Below are positions 1 to 8,901 of a stretch of 25,372 nucleotides of DNA, one piece after another (position 1 is the first letter of the stretch; the number at the start of each line of letters is the position of its first letter). The stretch covers positions 1 through 25,372 of the forward strand of contig JAJJLU010000048.1 in the NCBI GenBank assembly GCA_023807065.1, written 5' to 3'. Both the position numbers and the translations under genes were made by a program. The notes beneath the pieces were generated by a model, which was given only the letters and a program-made list of their open reading frames with translations, ran no database searches and was not told where the DNA came from. This stretch comes from Isotricha intestinalis. Its lineage: Eukaryota; Ciliophora; Litostomatea; Vestibuliferida; Isotrichidae.

Positions 1-40
1 CCCAATCCCCAATCCCCAATCCCCAATCCCCAATCCCCAA
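1..40. repeat. Left telomere, (CCCCAAT)n
   Basis: Five CCCCAAT heptamers (the first cut at its 5' end) followed by CCCCAA form the chromosome end. This is the C-rich strand of a GGGGATT telomere. The right end carries the exact complement, so both natural ends of the molecule are present. Unique sequence begins at about base 41. Confidence 0.97.
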
Positions 41-166
41 AACCCTATTCTCCATTATTAATATTTTTAATTTTTTCTTTTAAAAGATAATCATTAAAAA
101 ATTATATAAGTAATTTAAAATGATATATAAAAAAATAAAAATAAAAAAAAATAATTAAAGTATAAA

Positions 167-918
167 ATGGACAATAACTATTATCAAATGGATGAATATG
201 ATAAAGAATTTATAGCATTGATAACAGGTAAATAAAAAATTAAATAAAAAAATATATAATAATTTAAAATATAATAGACATTCAACAAAGATATAATAAA
301 TTAGATAAGCATGATAGACTTAGAATAGAAAGTTGGTGTAAAAAATTATGTCAAGTCACAAACAATATCGAATGGAAGAAAAATAGAAATTTACATGCAA
401 TATGTTTAATGGATATGATATTAAATAATCGTTTTGAAGAACCTTATAATAAATTTGCACCTGATGGTCCAATTCCAATTTTATCAAAGACTTTAGTTAA
501 AAGTCGATTATCAAATAAATTTTGGAAATGTACTCAAAAATTATATGAACAAATTAATAATCAGGAAAATGAAGAAAATTATATTGAAGAAAATAATGAT
601 AATGAAAATTTTGAAAATGAAGAAGAAATTAATCAAAATCAAAAACTAAGAAGTGTAAATAAAAATATTATAAATAAAAATACTAATATTAATAATTTTA
701 ATAATGAAAGAAATTATGGAAATAATAATAATAATAATAATCAAGATGATAATGAAATAGAGAATTTAAAAATGATAATTTCTAAACTTCAAAATGATTT
801 AAATAAAAAAGATGTAATTATTCAAAATCAAAAAGAAGAAAAAATAAAATTAGGAAAAAGAATTGAAGAATTAGAAAGAATGTTATCTTCTTTCTTAGCA
901 ATGGATAAAGGTCATTAA
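167..918 (+). CDS. DUF4485 (CEP112-like) coiled-coil protein
   Basis: Exons 167-227 and 278-918 join across a 50-nt GT...TAG intron to give 233 residues. The 5' exon is not obvious from the long open frame, which only opens with its own ATG at 409; ATG 167 follows an A-rich leader and the join is in frame. Residues 8-95 look like the DUF4485 domain found at the N terminus of the centrosomal protein CEP112: an acidic start, ESWCKKLC (38-45), WKKNRNLHA (53-61), then EEPYNKFAPDGPIPIL (74-89). A low-complexity Asn/Glu linker follows, then a short coiled coil (about 185-225) that ends in LSSFLAMDKGH. Human CEP112 is far longer, so this is a short relative with one domain and one coil. A centrosome/basal-body role is inferred from the domain only. 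The start codon lies 126 bases from the telomere. Confidence 0.72.
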
Positions 919-1022
919 AAAAATATTATTTTAACCATTATCAATTTTTTTTAATACAAATTTAAAAAAACATAAAAGAATGAAATTTTAAATTTTTTTA
1001 AATTTAAAATATAAACTTAAAT

Positions 1023-2281
1023 TTATTTTTGCATCTTATCTTCAAGTTCTTTTTTTTTTCTTTCAGCTTCTTCTCTTTTCATTTCTTTATACATATTATA
1101 TCTTTCTTCAGGACTTTTTTTCATAATAGAAGCACTTTGAATTTGATCCATTCTTCTTTTAAAAGCACTCATATTTTCAACATAACATAATTGCTCTTTT
1201 ACAATTTTATCTCCTGCTTCCATTCTTTTATTATTTGATATACTATCTTTATTTACTCCTCTACTTAAAATTTCTTTTTGTTCTGCTAAAATTAATTTTC
1301 TCATTTCTTCATTTTCTAATTCAATTTCTTCTTTATTTTTTAATAATTTTTTATATTTTTCTAATCTTTTTTTCCTTTCTTGTTCTAAATATTCTGCTCT
1401 TTCTTTTTGTTTTTCTAATTTTTTTTTCTCCATTCCTTGTAATTTTTTTAATATTTGCTTTCTTTTTTTTTCTGATTCTCTATCTAATTCTTCTAATTTT
1501 TCCTGTTTTTCTTGAAGTTTATTTCCTGATTCTTTTTTTTTCTGTTTTTGTTGTTTATTTTGTTCTTTTCTATGAAAATACTAAAAAATAATAATAATAT
1601 TATTATACTAATGCAAGATATTTATTAAATGCTTTTTCTTCATTTTCTTTTTGTATTCTTTCATTTTCTTCATATAATTTCTCTAAATTTACACTATGTC
1701 TTAAGTTACTATCTTTTATTTTTTTTAAAGTTTTTTCATGTTCACTATTTTGGAAATCTTTATATCTTTCAATAATTAAATCATCTAAATATTAAAAAAT
1801 AATTATTTTTACATTTTTCTTTATTCATATTTTGAAAATTTAATCTATCATCTTCTAATTTTTGTAAATGTCTTTCTACTTTTTCTTTAACAGCTTTTTC
1901 TCTTTCAATCAAAATTTGAATATTCTTTTGCCTTTCTGCCATTTTTTCTTTATTTGTGTTTTCTAATTGTGTTATAAGTAATTGTTCCTTTTTCTTCAAT
2001 TTTTTGATTAAAGCAGCGTTTTTCTTTTTATAAGTTTCTTCTCTTAATTCTTTCATTTTTTCAATTGTTTCATTATATCTTTTTCCTTCTTCTTCCCATC
2101 GTTTTCTTATTCTTTTTAATTGAGCTTCATGTCTTGCAGAAGTTTCAAAATTTTCCATCATTTTATTATAGTCATAATTGTTTATTTCTTCTGAACGATT
2201 TACTACATTTATTAAATTCTTTGCTTCCTATTATTATATTTTCAATTAATATAAATTCTTTACTGGATCTATTTCTACCAT
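1023..2281 (-). CDS. Long coiled-coil protein, unknown role
   Basis: Four exons on the minus strand (2281-2264, 2227-1813, 1784-1609, 1580-1023) give 388 residues. The three introns are 36, 28 and 28 nt, all GT...TAG, and all joins keep frame. The first exon encodes only MVEIDP. Almost the whole protein is Glu/Lys/Arg-rich heptad coiled coil, as in axonemal or basal-body coiled-coil proteins. The tail (from about residue 320) is more distinctive: a stretch with KEQLCYVENMSAFKRRMDQ, then SPEERYNMYKEMKREEAERK. No named family is recognised. It converges with the CEP112-like gene across a 104-base gap. Exon structure is well supported; function is not assigned. Confidence 0.72.
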
Positions 2282-2515
2282 TTCGTTTTTTTTTATTTTT
2301 TTTCTGGAGTTATTTTTTAAACAAAATAAATTTATTATTTTTATTTTATTATTTAATTTAATTTTTATTAAATATCCATAAATTTAAAAATTAAAAAGAT
2401 AAACAATCCACTAAAAAAACCTAATAAACAAGATATTTCTAATAAGAACAAAAGCCTTTTTTTAAATAAATAAAAAATTAACAAAAATAAAACATTAAAA
2501 AAAAGAATGAATAAT

Positions 2516-2521
2516 AAAAAA
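2516..2521 (-). terminator. Pol III-type T-run after SRP RNA
   Basis: On the minus strand the RNA ends ...CTCCAAAAC and runs straight into six T residues, the usual RNA polymerase III stop signal. It fixes the 3' end of the SRP RNA at about base 2518. Confidence 0.6.
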
Positions 2522-2815
2522 GTTTTGGAGTAAGCCTACCATCTGGTCGAATAGAAGCGATCTCCTCAAACGCACTCGGACTCGTTTTCCTCCCACTATT
2601 TAGGACGGAAGCTGTTTCCTGTTCTGTTACCCAGCCTGAGACGGTTCACTTCGCTTTAAGAGCGCTTGGCCCCACCTTACAGTAAGACCCTACGCCAATC
2701 CCAAATTTGAGACGGGCAAGTCTTCAAATGTGACATTATAACGAGGCTCATTCCACTAAAGCAACCCAATAGTAGGCTTAATACTTAATATACAGAGGTT
2801 GCCCTCCAAGTCTCC
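2518..2815 (-). ncRNA. Signal recognition particle RNA (7SL-type)
   Basis: A conspicuously GC-richer block with no open frame. Read on the minus strand it carries the SRP S-domain signature: GTGAACCG, then CAGG, GGGTAAC, AGAACAGG, AAACAGCTTCCGT and finally ATAGTGGGA, in the same order and spacing as helix 8 and its flank in eukaryotic SRP RNA (binding site of SRP54). The 5' part has an Alu-like start (GGGCAACCTCTGTA). The long closing helix 5 is visible: AAGCCTAC at 2779-2772 pairs perfectly with GTAGGCTT at 2539-2532. Length of about 298 nt is normal for ciliate and animal SRP RNA. It is the RNA scaffold of the particle that docks signal-peptide-bearing ribosomes on the ER. It is flanked by a TATA-like box upstream and a T-run downstream, and shares its 5' gap with the divergent VTA1 gene. 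Confidence 0.92.
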
Positions 2816-2835
2816 AATTTATTTTTATACTTTTT

Positions 2836-2847
2836 CCTTATATATTC
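2836..2847 (-). promoter_or_regulatory. TATA-like box of SRP RNA gene
   Basis: GAATATATAAGG on the minus strand lies 21-32 bases upstream of the inferred RNA 5' end (2815). That position suits a TATA element of a type 3 Pol III promoter. The surroundings are A/T-rich, so the match is suggestive only. Confidence 0.4.
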
Positions 2848-2969
2848 TTATTTTTTTTAAATTTTTTTTTATGGGATAAAACTTTTATTTTTTTTATTTT
2901 TTTTAATTATTTGTTTTTTAATGTTTTTTATAATGAGAACACTATTTGTCGTCTAATTATTTTTTAAAT

Positions 2970-4145
2970 ATGCTTAAAAATGGTATTGATTTATTTTTTT
3001 ATTATGAAGGAATATGGAAGACCGGGGATTATATTTATAAAAGTAATAAAAGTATGGGATATTTGGTAAAAATGTTTTGTGTATCTGAAATTAAACAAAA
3101 AATGGTTTATTTAAATGAGAAGTGTAAACAAAAAGCTTTATACTTTTCTAAAGATCTAAATGAAATTCAAAACCAATTGACTCAAAAAGAGAAAAATATA
3201 GATTTAGATTCTTTTAGTGCTTATCTTAAAAAAATATATGAGAATGTAAATAATGAAGATTTATATGGAAACATTACTTTTATTACTGTTAAAAAATATA
3301 GAATTATTGGAGATTTAATTGAAGTTTATAAATATTATAATGTTTTAGATCAAAATCTATTGAAATTACAACAGTTTTGTAGATTTAAAGCAAAATATAT
3401 AGAAAATGGTTTAAAAAATGGTTCAAATATAACTAGAGGAGGATATAATGAATTTATTTATAATCCAAAAAATGATCCTCAATATTTTGTGCAGTTTAAT
3501 CCTGAATTAGGGAACTCTTTTTTTGATTCTGCTTTAAGGTTTAAAAATAGTTCAATTCCAAAGTATAATAATCAAGATTATAATAATAACAATAATCCTC
3601 AAATAAATCAAAATAATAATAATAATCTCAATTATACAACAAGACAATATAAAAATGATAATTATATTAAAAAAATAAATTCTCATAGTAAAAATCATAA
3701 TTCAATGAATAATTATTCATTAAATCAAAGAAATAATTTTGAAAACAATGATAAAAGAAATTATAATGAACAATTTACTTCATATAATAGTGCTTATCAG
3801 TTTCAAAAACAATCTACAAATTTAAATTCTAATTTTGATAGTGATAAGATTTCATATTCAAATAACAATAAATCATCACTAAATTCAATTAATTCATTAA
3901 AAAATAAGTATATAAATACAAATAAATTACCAATTATTTTAAATAAATCAATTTTGTCTTTTGATGAAGATATTCTTAAGAAAAAATCTAAAGATATTAT
4001 TTCCAATAATAAAAAAGCAATAAATCAATTAAAAGAAGGAAAAATTGAAAATACAATTCAAATTATAAAAAATTCAATTGATTTACTTAAAAAATATCCT
4101 CGTCAGAGTAAGCAAGGTTTTTATAGTTATAATTTATTTTATTAA
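2970..4145 (+). CDS. VTA1: VTA1/LIP5, activator of the VPS4 ATPase
   Basis: 391 residues from ATG 2970; the open frame extends upstream but has no earlier ATG. VTA1 binds and stimulates the AAA ATPase VPS4 and links it to ESCRT-III on endosomes. The N-terminal tandem MIT-like domain is clear: WKTGDYIYKSNKSMGYLVKM (16-35) matches the first helix pair, and NVNNEDLYGNITFITVKKY (92-110) through QQFCRFKAKYIENGLKNG (134-151) matches the conserved core of the second. A long Asn/Gln/Ser-rich linker follows. The C-terminal helices, AINQLKEGKIENTIQIIKNS then IDLLKKY, match the VTA1 C-terminal dimer/VPS4-binding domain, with a short extra tail. Human VTA1 is 307 residues; the excess is the linker. Bases 2983-3009 (GT...AAG, 27 nt) could be an in-frame optional intron that would shorten the start to MLKNGIWKTG. 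Confidence 0.85.
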   Translation: MLKNGIDLFFYYEGIWKTGDYIYKSNKSMGYLVKMFCVSEIKQKMVYLNEKCKQKALYFSKDLNEIQNQLTQKEKNIDLDSFSAYLKKIYENVNNEDLYGNITFITVKKYRIIGDLIEVYKYYNVLDQNLLKLQQFCRFKAKYIENGLKNGSNITRGGYNEFIYNPKNDPQYFVQFNPELGNSFFDSALRFKNSSIPKYNNQDYNNNNNPQINQNNNNNLNYTTRQYKNDNYIKKINSHSKNHNSMNNYSLNQRNNFENNDKRNYNEQFTSYNSAYQFQKQSTNLNSNFDSDKISYSNNNKSSLNSINSLKNKYINTNKLPIILNKSILSFDEDILKKKSKDIISNNKKAINQLKEGKIENTIQIIKNSIDLLKKYPRQSKQGFYSYNLFY

Positions 4146-4628
4146 TCTTTAAAAAAATAAAAAGAAATTATTTAGTTATAACATATTATAATAAAACAAT
4201 AAAAATTAAATTATTTTTTTTCTATAAAACATTATTCATTTTTCTAATGATTATAAGTTTAATCTTTTTCTTTTTTCAGGGATTGTTTATCAATATCTTT
4301 ATCAAATACTTCTTCTTCTTTTTTGAACTTTATTTATTTAATAATCATTATTTTTTCATTTTATATTTTCATTTTTTCTAATAATATATTTAGATTCCTT
4401 ATTATCATTATTTTATTCAAAGGAAAAAGAATAATTATTTTCATCTTTATTTTCTTATTTCATTGTATCTCTTACTGTTTTTGAAAGAAGAAGTACTTTT
4501 TCTATTTATATTTTTAATTTTTAAATTTTTATAAAAAATAAAAATTAAAAGTATTTAAAACCTTTAAAAAAAATTAAAACAATAGTATATTACTATTAAA
4601 AAAATAAAAAATTTTAAAAATTTAAAAA
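4146..4628 (-). pseudogene. Intergenic gap with possible coding relic
   Basis: No intact gene. Between about 4500 and 4250 the minus strand reads like an acidic, Ser/Asn-rich protein with in-frame TAA and TGA stops and at least one frame change. Pieces include VLLLSKTVRDTMK, ENKDENNYSFSFE and, in a second frame, FKKEEEVFDKDIDKQSLK ending at a TAA. This may be the 3' part of a dead gene. The A+T bias makes chance resemblance possible, and no family is recognised. The rest of the gap is A/T-rich leader sequence of the downstream gene. Confidence 0.28.
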
Positions 4629-5441
4629 ATGTCATCTCCATCTAAAAAACTAAACGATCAAATACTATTAGATGAAGAATTTAAAACTCGATTTGTGGAT
4701 GAATTAAATCTTTGTAGAAAAAACCCTCAAAAATACAGTTCAAAACTTCGTTCATATGAGCAATATTTTGATAAAGAAATATTAAAACTTCCAAATCAGA
4801 TTCCAATAAAAACAAAAGAAGGCTTTTCAGCATTTGAAGAGTGTGCAATGTTTTTAGATAATTTAGATGAATTACCTCAATTAAAATTAAATGAAGGCTT
4901 AAGTTATAGTGCAATAGAATCAATAAAAAATTTATTAACATATAAAAGCATAGATGAAATACAAAGTAAAATGAAAATTGATGAATGCTTATCAAAATTT
5001 GGAGAAGTTTATGGTCCTTTTGCTCAATGTTGTGATTTTGGAACTTCAAATCCTGAATTATTAGTTATATTATTATTAGTTGATGATAGTGAAGCAAATA
5101 GAAGTAATAGATTAAGTTTATTAAATAATAATTTTAAAGTTATTGGATTTGCTCATAAAAATAATCATGAAATTTATAATGATTGTTCTGTTGTTTTACT
5201 TGCTAGAAATTTTTATTCTTTAAATGAAAAACCTATTGATGATTTTAGTGATGATGATGATATTGAAGATAATGATATTTGTGATGATGATAAAAATTAT
5301 TTTGAAAATAAATTAGGAGGAAAGTATAAAAGAAAAGAAAAAATTGTTAAAGATGATAGTGGAAAAAAAATTAAAATTGTTAAAGAAATGAAAGTTAAAA
5401 ATGGAGTTTTATATTGTGATATATTTAAGGAGAAAAAGTAA
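4629..5441 (+). CDS. CAP/SCP-domain protein without signal peptide
   Basis: 270 residues starting MSSPSKK. The CAP (CRISP/antigen 5/PR-1) fold is indicated by the N-terminal helix FVDELNLCRKNPQKYSSKL (22-40), the central segment with FGEVYGPFAQCCDFG (124-138), and RSNRLSLLNNNFKVIGFA (158-175), followed by a beta strand DCSVVLLARNF (185-195). In secreted CAP proteins this region is preceded by a signal peptide; here none is visible, so a cytosolic member is inferred, a type common in protists. After the domain comes an acidic run (about 205-225) and a Lys-rich tail. The role of cytosolic CAP proteins is not established. Its start follows a very A-rich leader, and it converges with VPS36 across a 76-base gap. 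Confidence 0.72.
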   Translation: MSSPSKKLNDQILLDEEFKTRFVDELNLCRKNPQKYSSKLRSYEQYFDKEILKLPNQIPIKTKEGFSAFEECAMFLDNLDELPQLKLNEGLSYSAIESIKNLLTYKSIDEIQSKMKIDECLSKFGEVYGPFAQCCDFGTSNPELLVILLLVDDSEANRSNRLSLLNNNFKVIGFAHKNNHEIYNDCSVVLLARNFYSLNEKPIDDFSDDDDIEDNDICDDDKNYFENKLGGKYKRKEKIVKDDSGKKIKIVKEMKVKNGVLYCDIFKEKK

Positions 5442-5517
5442 TTCTTTTTCTTTTATTTAAATACTTTTCAATAGAGAATATTGAAAATATTTTTTTTAAA
5501 TTAAATTTAAATATATA

Positions 5518-6771
5518 TTATATATTATAATTTAATATTGTATTTAAATAATATTTTACTTCTAAATCATTTTCATCAATTAATAAATGACCATTTTTAA
5601 GTAAATCATCAATTAATATTTTTTCTAAAATAATATTTTTAACATTTAAAATTAAAGATAAATCATGCATATTAATAAAATCATTTTTATTCTCTTCCAT
5701 AAATTTCTTAATTAATATCATAATATTTTCATTAGAATATTTTTCAGTATGTAAAACAATTATTTCATTATTAAAATTTTTAACATAAATTTTACTTAAT
5801 TTTTTTTGTAAATAATGAATTCCTTTCATCATATCTTTAGGAGAAATAGTATTAGCTCCTCTTGCTCTATTATATATTGTATAAGCATCAATCAAAGTAA
5901 TAATTTTAATTTCTTGATTTTTGTTAAAATAATCATAAAAAAAATCATCAATTTGATTAGATAAATAATAATAATAATCACTTCCTGAAATTTCCCTTGT
6001 AACTGGATCAACATAACCAATTTTACTTAAAATTTTATTTATATCTGAAATTTTTTCATCATTTTTACTTAATTTAATTCTTATTTCTTGTGCTAAAGAT
6101 ATTAATTTTTCTGCATTTTCTCTTAAATTATTTATTCCAGAAAATGAATTTGCTATTAATTGAGAATTACTTATTATTTTTCTTTTATTTAAATTCTCTA
6201 TTCTTTCTAAACCTATTCCCATTTTTTCTGTTTCTTTCAAAGAATATGAATCATTATTTTCTTCATTTACTTTATTTTCTTTATTAAAAGATTTTAAATA
6301 ATCTTTTAATTCAATTGCCTTACTTAAATATTCAAATGCTTTATCTAATTTTTTTCCACTTTTAAATATTAATTTTACATATAATGGATATATGATTGAA
6401 ATTCCATCAAAATCTGTTTTAAGATAATTTTCATTAATATATTGTGGACATTTTTCATTTAATTTAACTATTTTTGGTAATGTTATATAAAGTTGATTTT
6501 GAGAGAAAACATTAAAAAAATAGGGTTGATAATTATCATATGTTTCAATAAACATTAAAGGTATATCATAACATATATATTCATCTGTAAAAATTAATAT
6601 TCTAAAATTTGTAAAATATACATTTGTGTTTTCGATATAAATATTTTTCTCATCTTCATAATCAATATTTTCACATTTATATAATATATTTTCCCCTGGG
6701 AATAATTGCTCATTTCTTATAGTTCTTCCTTTACAATTATAATAATATGTTAAATAATTATATTGGGACAT
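5518..6771 (-). CDS. VPS36: VPS36, ESCRT-II subunit
   Basis: 417 residues, intronless. VPS36 joins VPS22 and VPS25 in ESCRT-II, which sorts ubiquitinated membrane cargo into multivesicular endosomes. Residues about 20-160 form the GLUE domain (split PH fold that binds phosphoinositide and ubiquitin), with ENTNVYFTNFRILIFTDEYI (47-66) and YVKLIFKSGKKLDKAFEYLS (131-150). GIGLERIE (185-192) opens the linker helix into the ESCRT core. IGYVDPVTREISGSDYYYYL (251-270) and LIDAYTIYNRARGANTISP (293-311) match the most conserved part of the winged-helix core. Length is close to the human protein (386). No zinc fingers are inserted in the GLUE domain, unlike in yeast. The start ATG at 6771 is the first in the frame. 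Confidence 0.9.
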   Translation of the reverse strand: MSQYNYLTYYYNCKGRTIRNEQLFPGENILYKCENIDYEDEKNIYIENTNVYFTNFRILIFTDEYICYDIPLMFIETYDNYQPYFFNVFSQNQLYITLPKIVKLNEKCPQYINENYLKTDFDGISIIYPLYVKLIFKSGKKLDKAFEYLSKAIELKDYLKSFNKENKVNEENNDSYSLKETEKMGIGLERIENLNKRKIISNSQLIANSFSGINNLRENAEKLISLAQEIRIKLSKNDEKISDINKILSKIGYVDPVTREISGSDYYYYLSNQIDDFFYDYFNKNQEIKIITLIDAYTIYNRARGANTISPKDMMKGIHYLQKKLSKIYVKNFNNEIIVLHTEKYSNENIMILIKKFMEENKNDFINMHDLSLILNVKNIILEKILIDDLLKNGHLLIDENDLEVKYYLNTILNYNI

Positions 6772-6946
6772 ACTATTTTTCTAATAAACAAATAATTCAT
6801 TTATTTTATACTATAATTAATTCATATAAATTATAAAAAAAATAAATAAAATCTATAAAAAAATTTTATAATTATAATCTCAAAAAAATAATAATTCTAT
6901 TTCAAAATAAATAATATATATAAAAAAGTATTTTAAAAGTAATATT

Positions 6947-7437
6947 TTAATTAGATTTATTATGAGAATCATCATCACCTTTTTATTGTATTAATCTATG
7001 ATTAAAAAGAGTATTTCTAGTTAATGTTTGATATCCATTTCATTCTCCTTTATATTCACATTTTATTTTTCTATCTTGAAAATTTTTATTAATTCATTAC
7101 ATTTTCTTGTCACAGTTCCAATTTTTAAATATTTTTCAATGAAATTTTCAATACTATTTGATTTATTATTTTGTCTTTGGTAATTTCATTATATAATACA
7201 TATTGTCTTGATTATTTCTTTTTTCTTGAAAGGATAATTATATTGATTTAAAATACTTAAATTAAAATGTTTTTCTATTTGTTCCTTTAAATCTTCTTTT
7301 ATTAAATTATTACTTCTTAAAGGAACTATATCAGATTTTTTTAATTATCAATTTGGGACTTTAGGGTTTGAGGAGAAGGTTTTTTTATATTATTTTCTTT
7401 TTGTAATTTTTATAAAGCATTATCTCTTTGATTCTAA
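6947..7437 (-). pseudogene. Decayed coding relic between VPS36 and ATG4
   Basis: No intact gene, but the minus strand reads as protein in pieces. In order: KLQKENN, KPSPQTLKSQIDN, then SDIVPLRSNNLIKEDLKEQI and EKHFNLSILNQYNYPF; after a frame change QEKRNNQDN; then IENFIEKYLKIGTVTRKCNE; after another frame change NFQDRKIKCEYKGE, NGYQTLTRNTLFNHRLIQ and KGDDDSHNKSN before a TAA at 6949-6947. Stops interrupt it at positions where Gln (TAA) or Trp (TGA) would fit. A 46-nt GT...TAG interval (7184-7139) restores frame between QDN and IENF, as an old intron would. Base composition is less extreme than in true spacer. No family is recognised. The segment from 6772 to 6946 looks like VPS36 leader sequence. 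Confidence 0.5.
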
Positions 7438-7517
7438 AATTCAATTTTTTTATTTTTTTTTCTAAATTTTTTGAATTTTTAAATATTACAAATTTATTTT
7501 TTCAATTGTTTTTAAAT

Positions 7518-8822
7518 ATGGAGAAAAAAAATAATAAACATTATAAAAAAAATATTAAAAATGCTATAATATATCAAACATTAAGAAATAGTATAATCTT
7601 TTCAAATGATAATCAAAACAACCAAAATTTTTCTTTTTCAACAAAATTAAAAAATGCGGCAAATATAATAAAATTTAATTTATTAAGTAGATGTTTAAAA
7701 ACAAAATATCCAGAAAAGACAAAGATAAAAATATATAACAAAGAATATAATTTAAGAAATGAAAATGAGAAAAGGGAATTTGAGAGTTATTTTCGAAATA
7801 TAATTTATTTTTCTTACAGAAATAATTATCCTATTCAAAAAAGTTATAAAAACAATAATGAATATAATTCTGACTGTGGATGGGGATGTATGATAAGAAG
7901 CAGTCAAATGATTTTAGCAAAAGCAATTTATGAAATTTTAAATTATGAAAAAAATAACAACTCTGTGTTAAATACAATATTATTATTTATTGAATATCCA
8001 ATAAATTATAATGAAAATATACCTGATACTTTTATAAATTTTAAATTGAAGATTCAAGAAATTTTTCAAAATAATAATGAAAATAATAAGAATAAAATAA
8101 GTAAAATTTATTCTCCTTTTTCAATAAAGATTATTTGTTCTATAGGACAAATAATTAATAAAACTTGTGGTGAATGGTTTAGTGATGTTAATTTACCATA
8201 TATTTTTAAAATAATTAATAAACATTACAATATTTTTCCAAAATTAAAAATTATTCCTTTCCAAACTAATATTATTATTTCAAAGATTATAAAAAAATGC
8301 TTTTTTGAATCAAACGAAGATTTAACAGAAGATAATTATTTTTTATTTAACAATAAAAAATATGTTTTCCAAAATTATGGATTAATTTTTGTTTCAGTTA
8401 GAATTGGATTAAATTCAATTGATAGAAATTATTATGCCTCAATTAAAAATTTATTTAATTGTAATGAATGTATTGGATTTACAGGTGGAAAAAATTTTTC
8501 TGCTACTTATTTTATTGGTTATGATGAAAGACATTTATTATATTTAGATCCTCATTTTTCTCAAGATAGTATAAATTCTCCTTTAAATAATGATAATATT
8601 GAAAGTTATTTAAATAAAATTTTATTTCAATTACCTATTGAAAAATTACAACCCGCTTTTACAATTGGCTTTTTAATAAGAAATTTAAATGATTTTAAAG
8701 ATTTATATAAATTTTTCAATGAATATAGTAAAAAGGAATATTCTAGTTTTTTTATTCAAGAAAATGAATCAATAAAACAAAATCTTACTGAAGAAGACAA
8801 AAATAATGAAGATGATTTCTAA
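7518..8822 (+). CDS. ATG4: ATG4 cysteine protease (autophagin, peptidase C54)
   Basis: 434 residues from ATG 7518. The frame stays open upstream but only with a non-ATG codon, and the extra residues would be a poor hydrophobic run. ATG4 trims ATG8 to expose its C-terminal Gly and later removes ATG8 from phosphatidylethanolamine. The catalytic Cys box is DCGWGCMIRSSQM, with C124 the nucleophile by alignment with human ATG4B Cys74. The second box is GFTGGKNFSATYFIGYDE followed by YLDPHFSQ, giving D344 and H346 of the triad. PAFTIGFLIRN matches the C-terminal conserved strand. The N terminus is a basic Asn-rich extension. Length is normal (human ATG4B 393). The acidic C terminus lacks a clear aromatic LIR motif. 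Confidence 0.92.
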   Translation: MEKKNNKHYKKNIKNAIIYQTLRNSIIFSNDNQNNQNFSFSTKLKNAANIIKFNLLSRCLKTKYPEKTKIKIYNKEYNLRNENEKREFESYFRNIIYFSYRNNYPIQKSYKNNNEYNSDCGWGCMIRSSQMILAKAIYEILNYEKNNNSVLNTILLFIEYPINYNENIPDTFINFKLKIQEIFQNNNENNKNKISKIYSPFSIKIICSIGQIINKTCGEWFSDVNLPYIFKIINKHYNIFPKLKIIPFQTNIIISKIIKKCFFESNEDLTEDNYFLFNNKKYVFQNYGLIFVSVRIGLNSIDRNYYASIKNLFNCNECIGFTGGKNFSATYFIGYDERHLLYLDPHFSQDSINSPLNNDNIESYLNKILFQLPIEKLQPAFTIGFLIRNLNDFKDLYKFFNEYSKKEYSSFFIQENESIKQNLTEEDKNNEDDF

Positions 8823-8901
8823 ATATTTTTAAAATATAAATAATATATAAAAATAACATTTATAAATAATAAATAAAAAACTTTATTAATAAAAAGAAAA
8901 A

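Noticed and set aside
1235..1591. Long plus-strand frame opposite the coiled-coil gene, Leu/Phe-rich
   Set aside because: It is the mirror of the Lys/Glu coiled-coil codons of the minus-strand gene; the same applies to the frame at 2065-2361.
2518..2815. RNase P RNA as an alternative identity for the GC-richer block
   Set aside because: The helix 8 order GTGAACCG, CAGG, GGGTAAC, AGAACAGG, ATAGTGGGA and the length fit SRP RNA; RNase P conserved regions are not seen.
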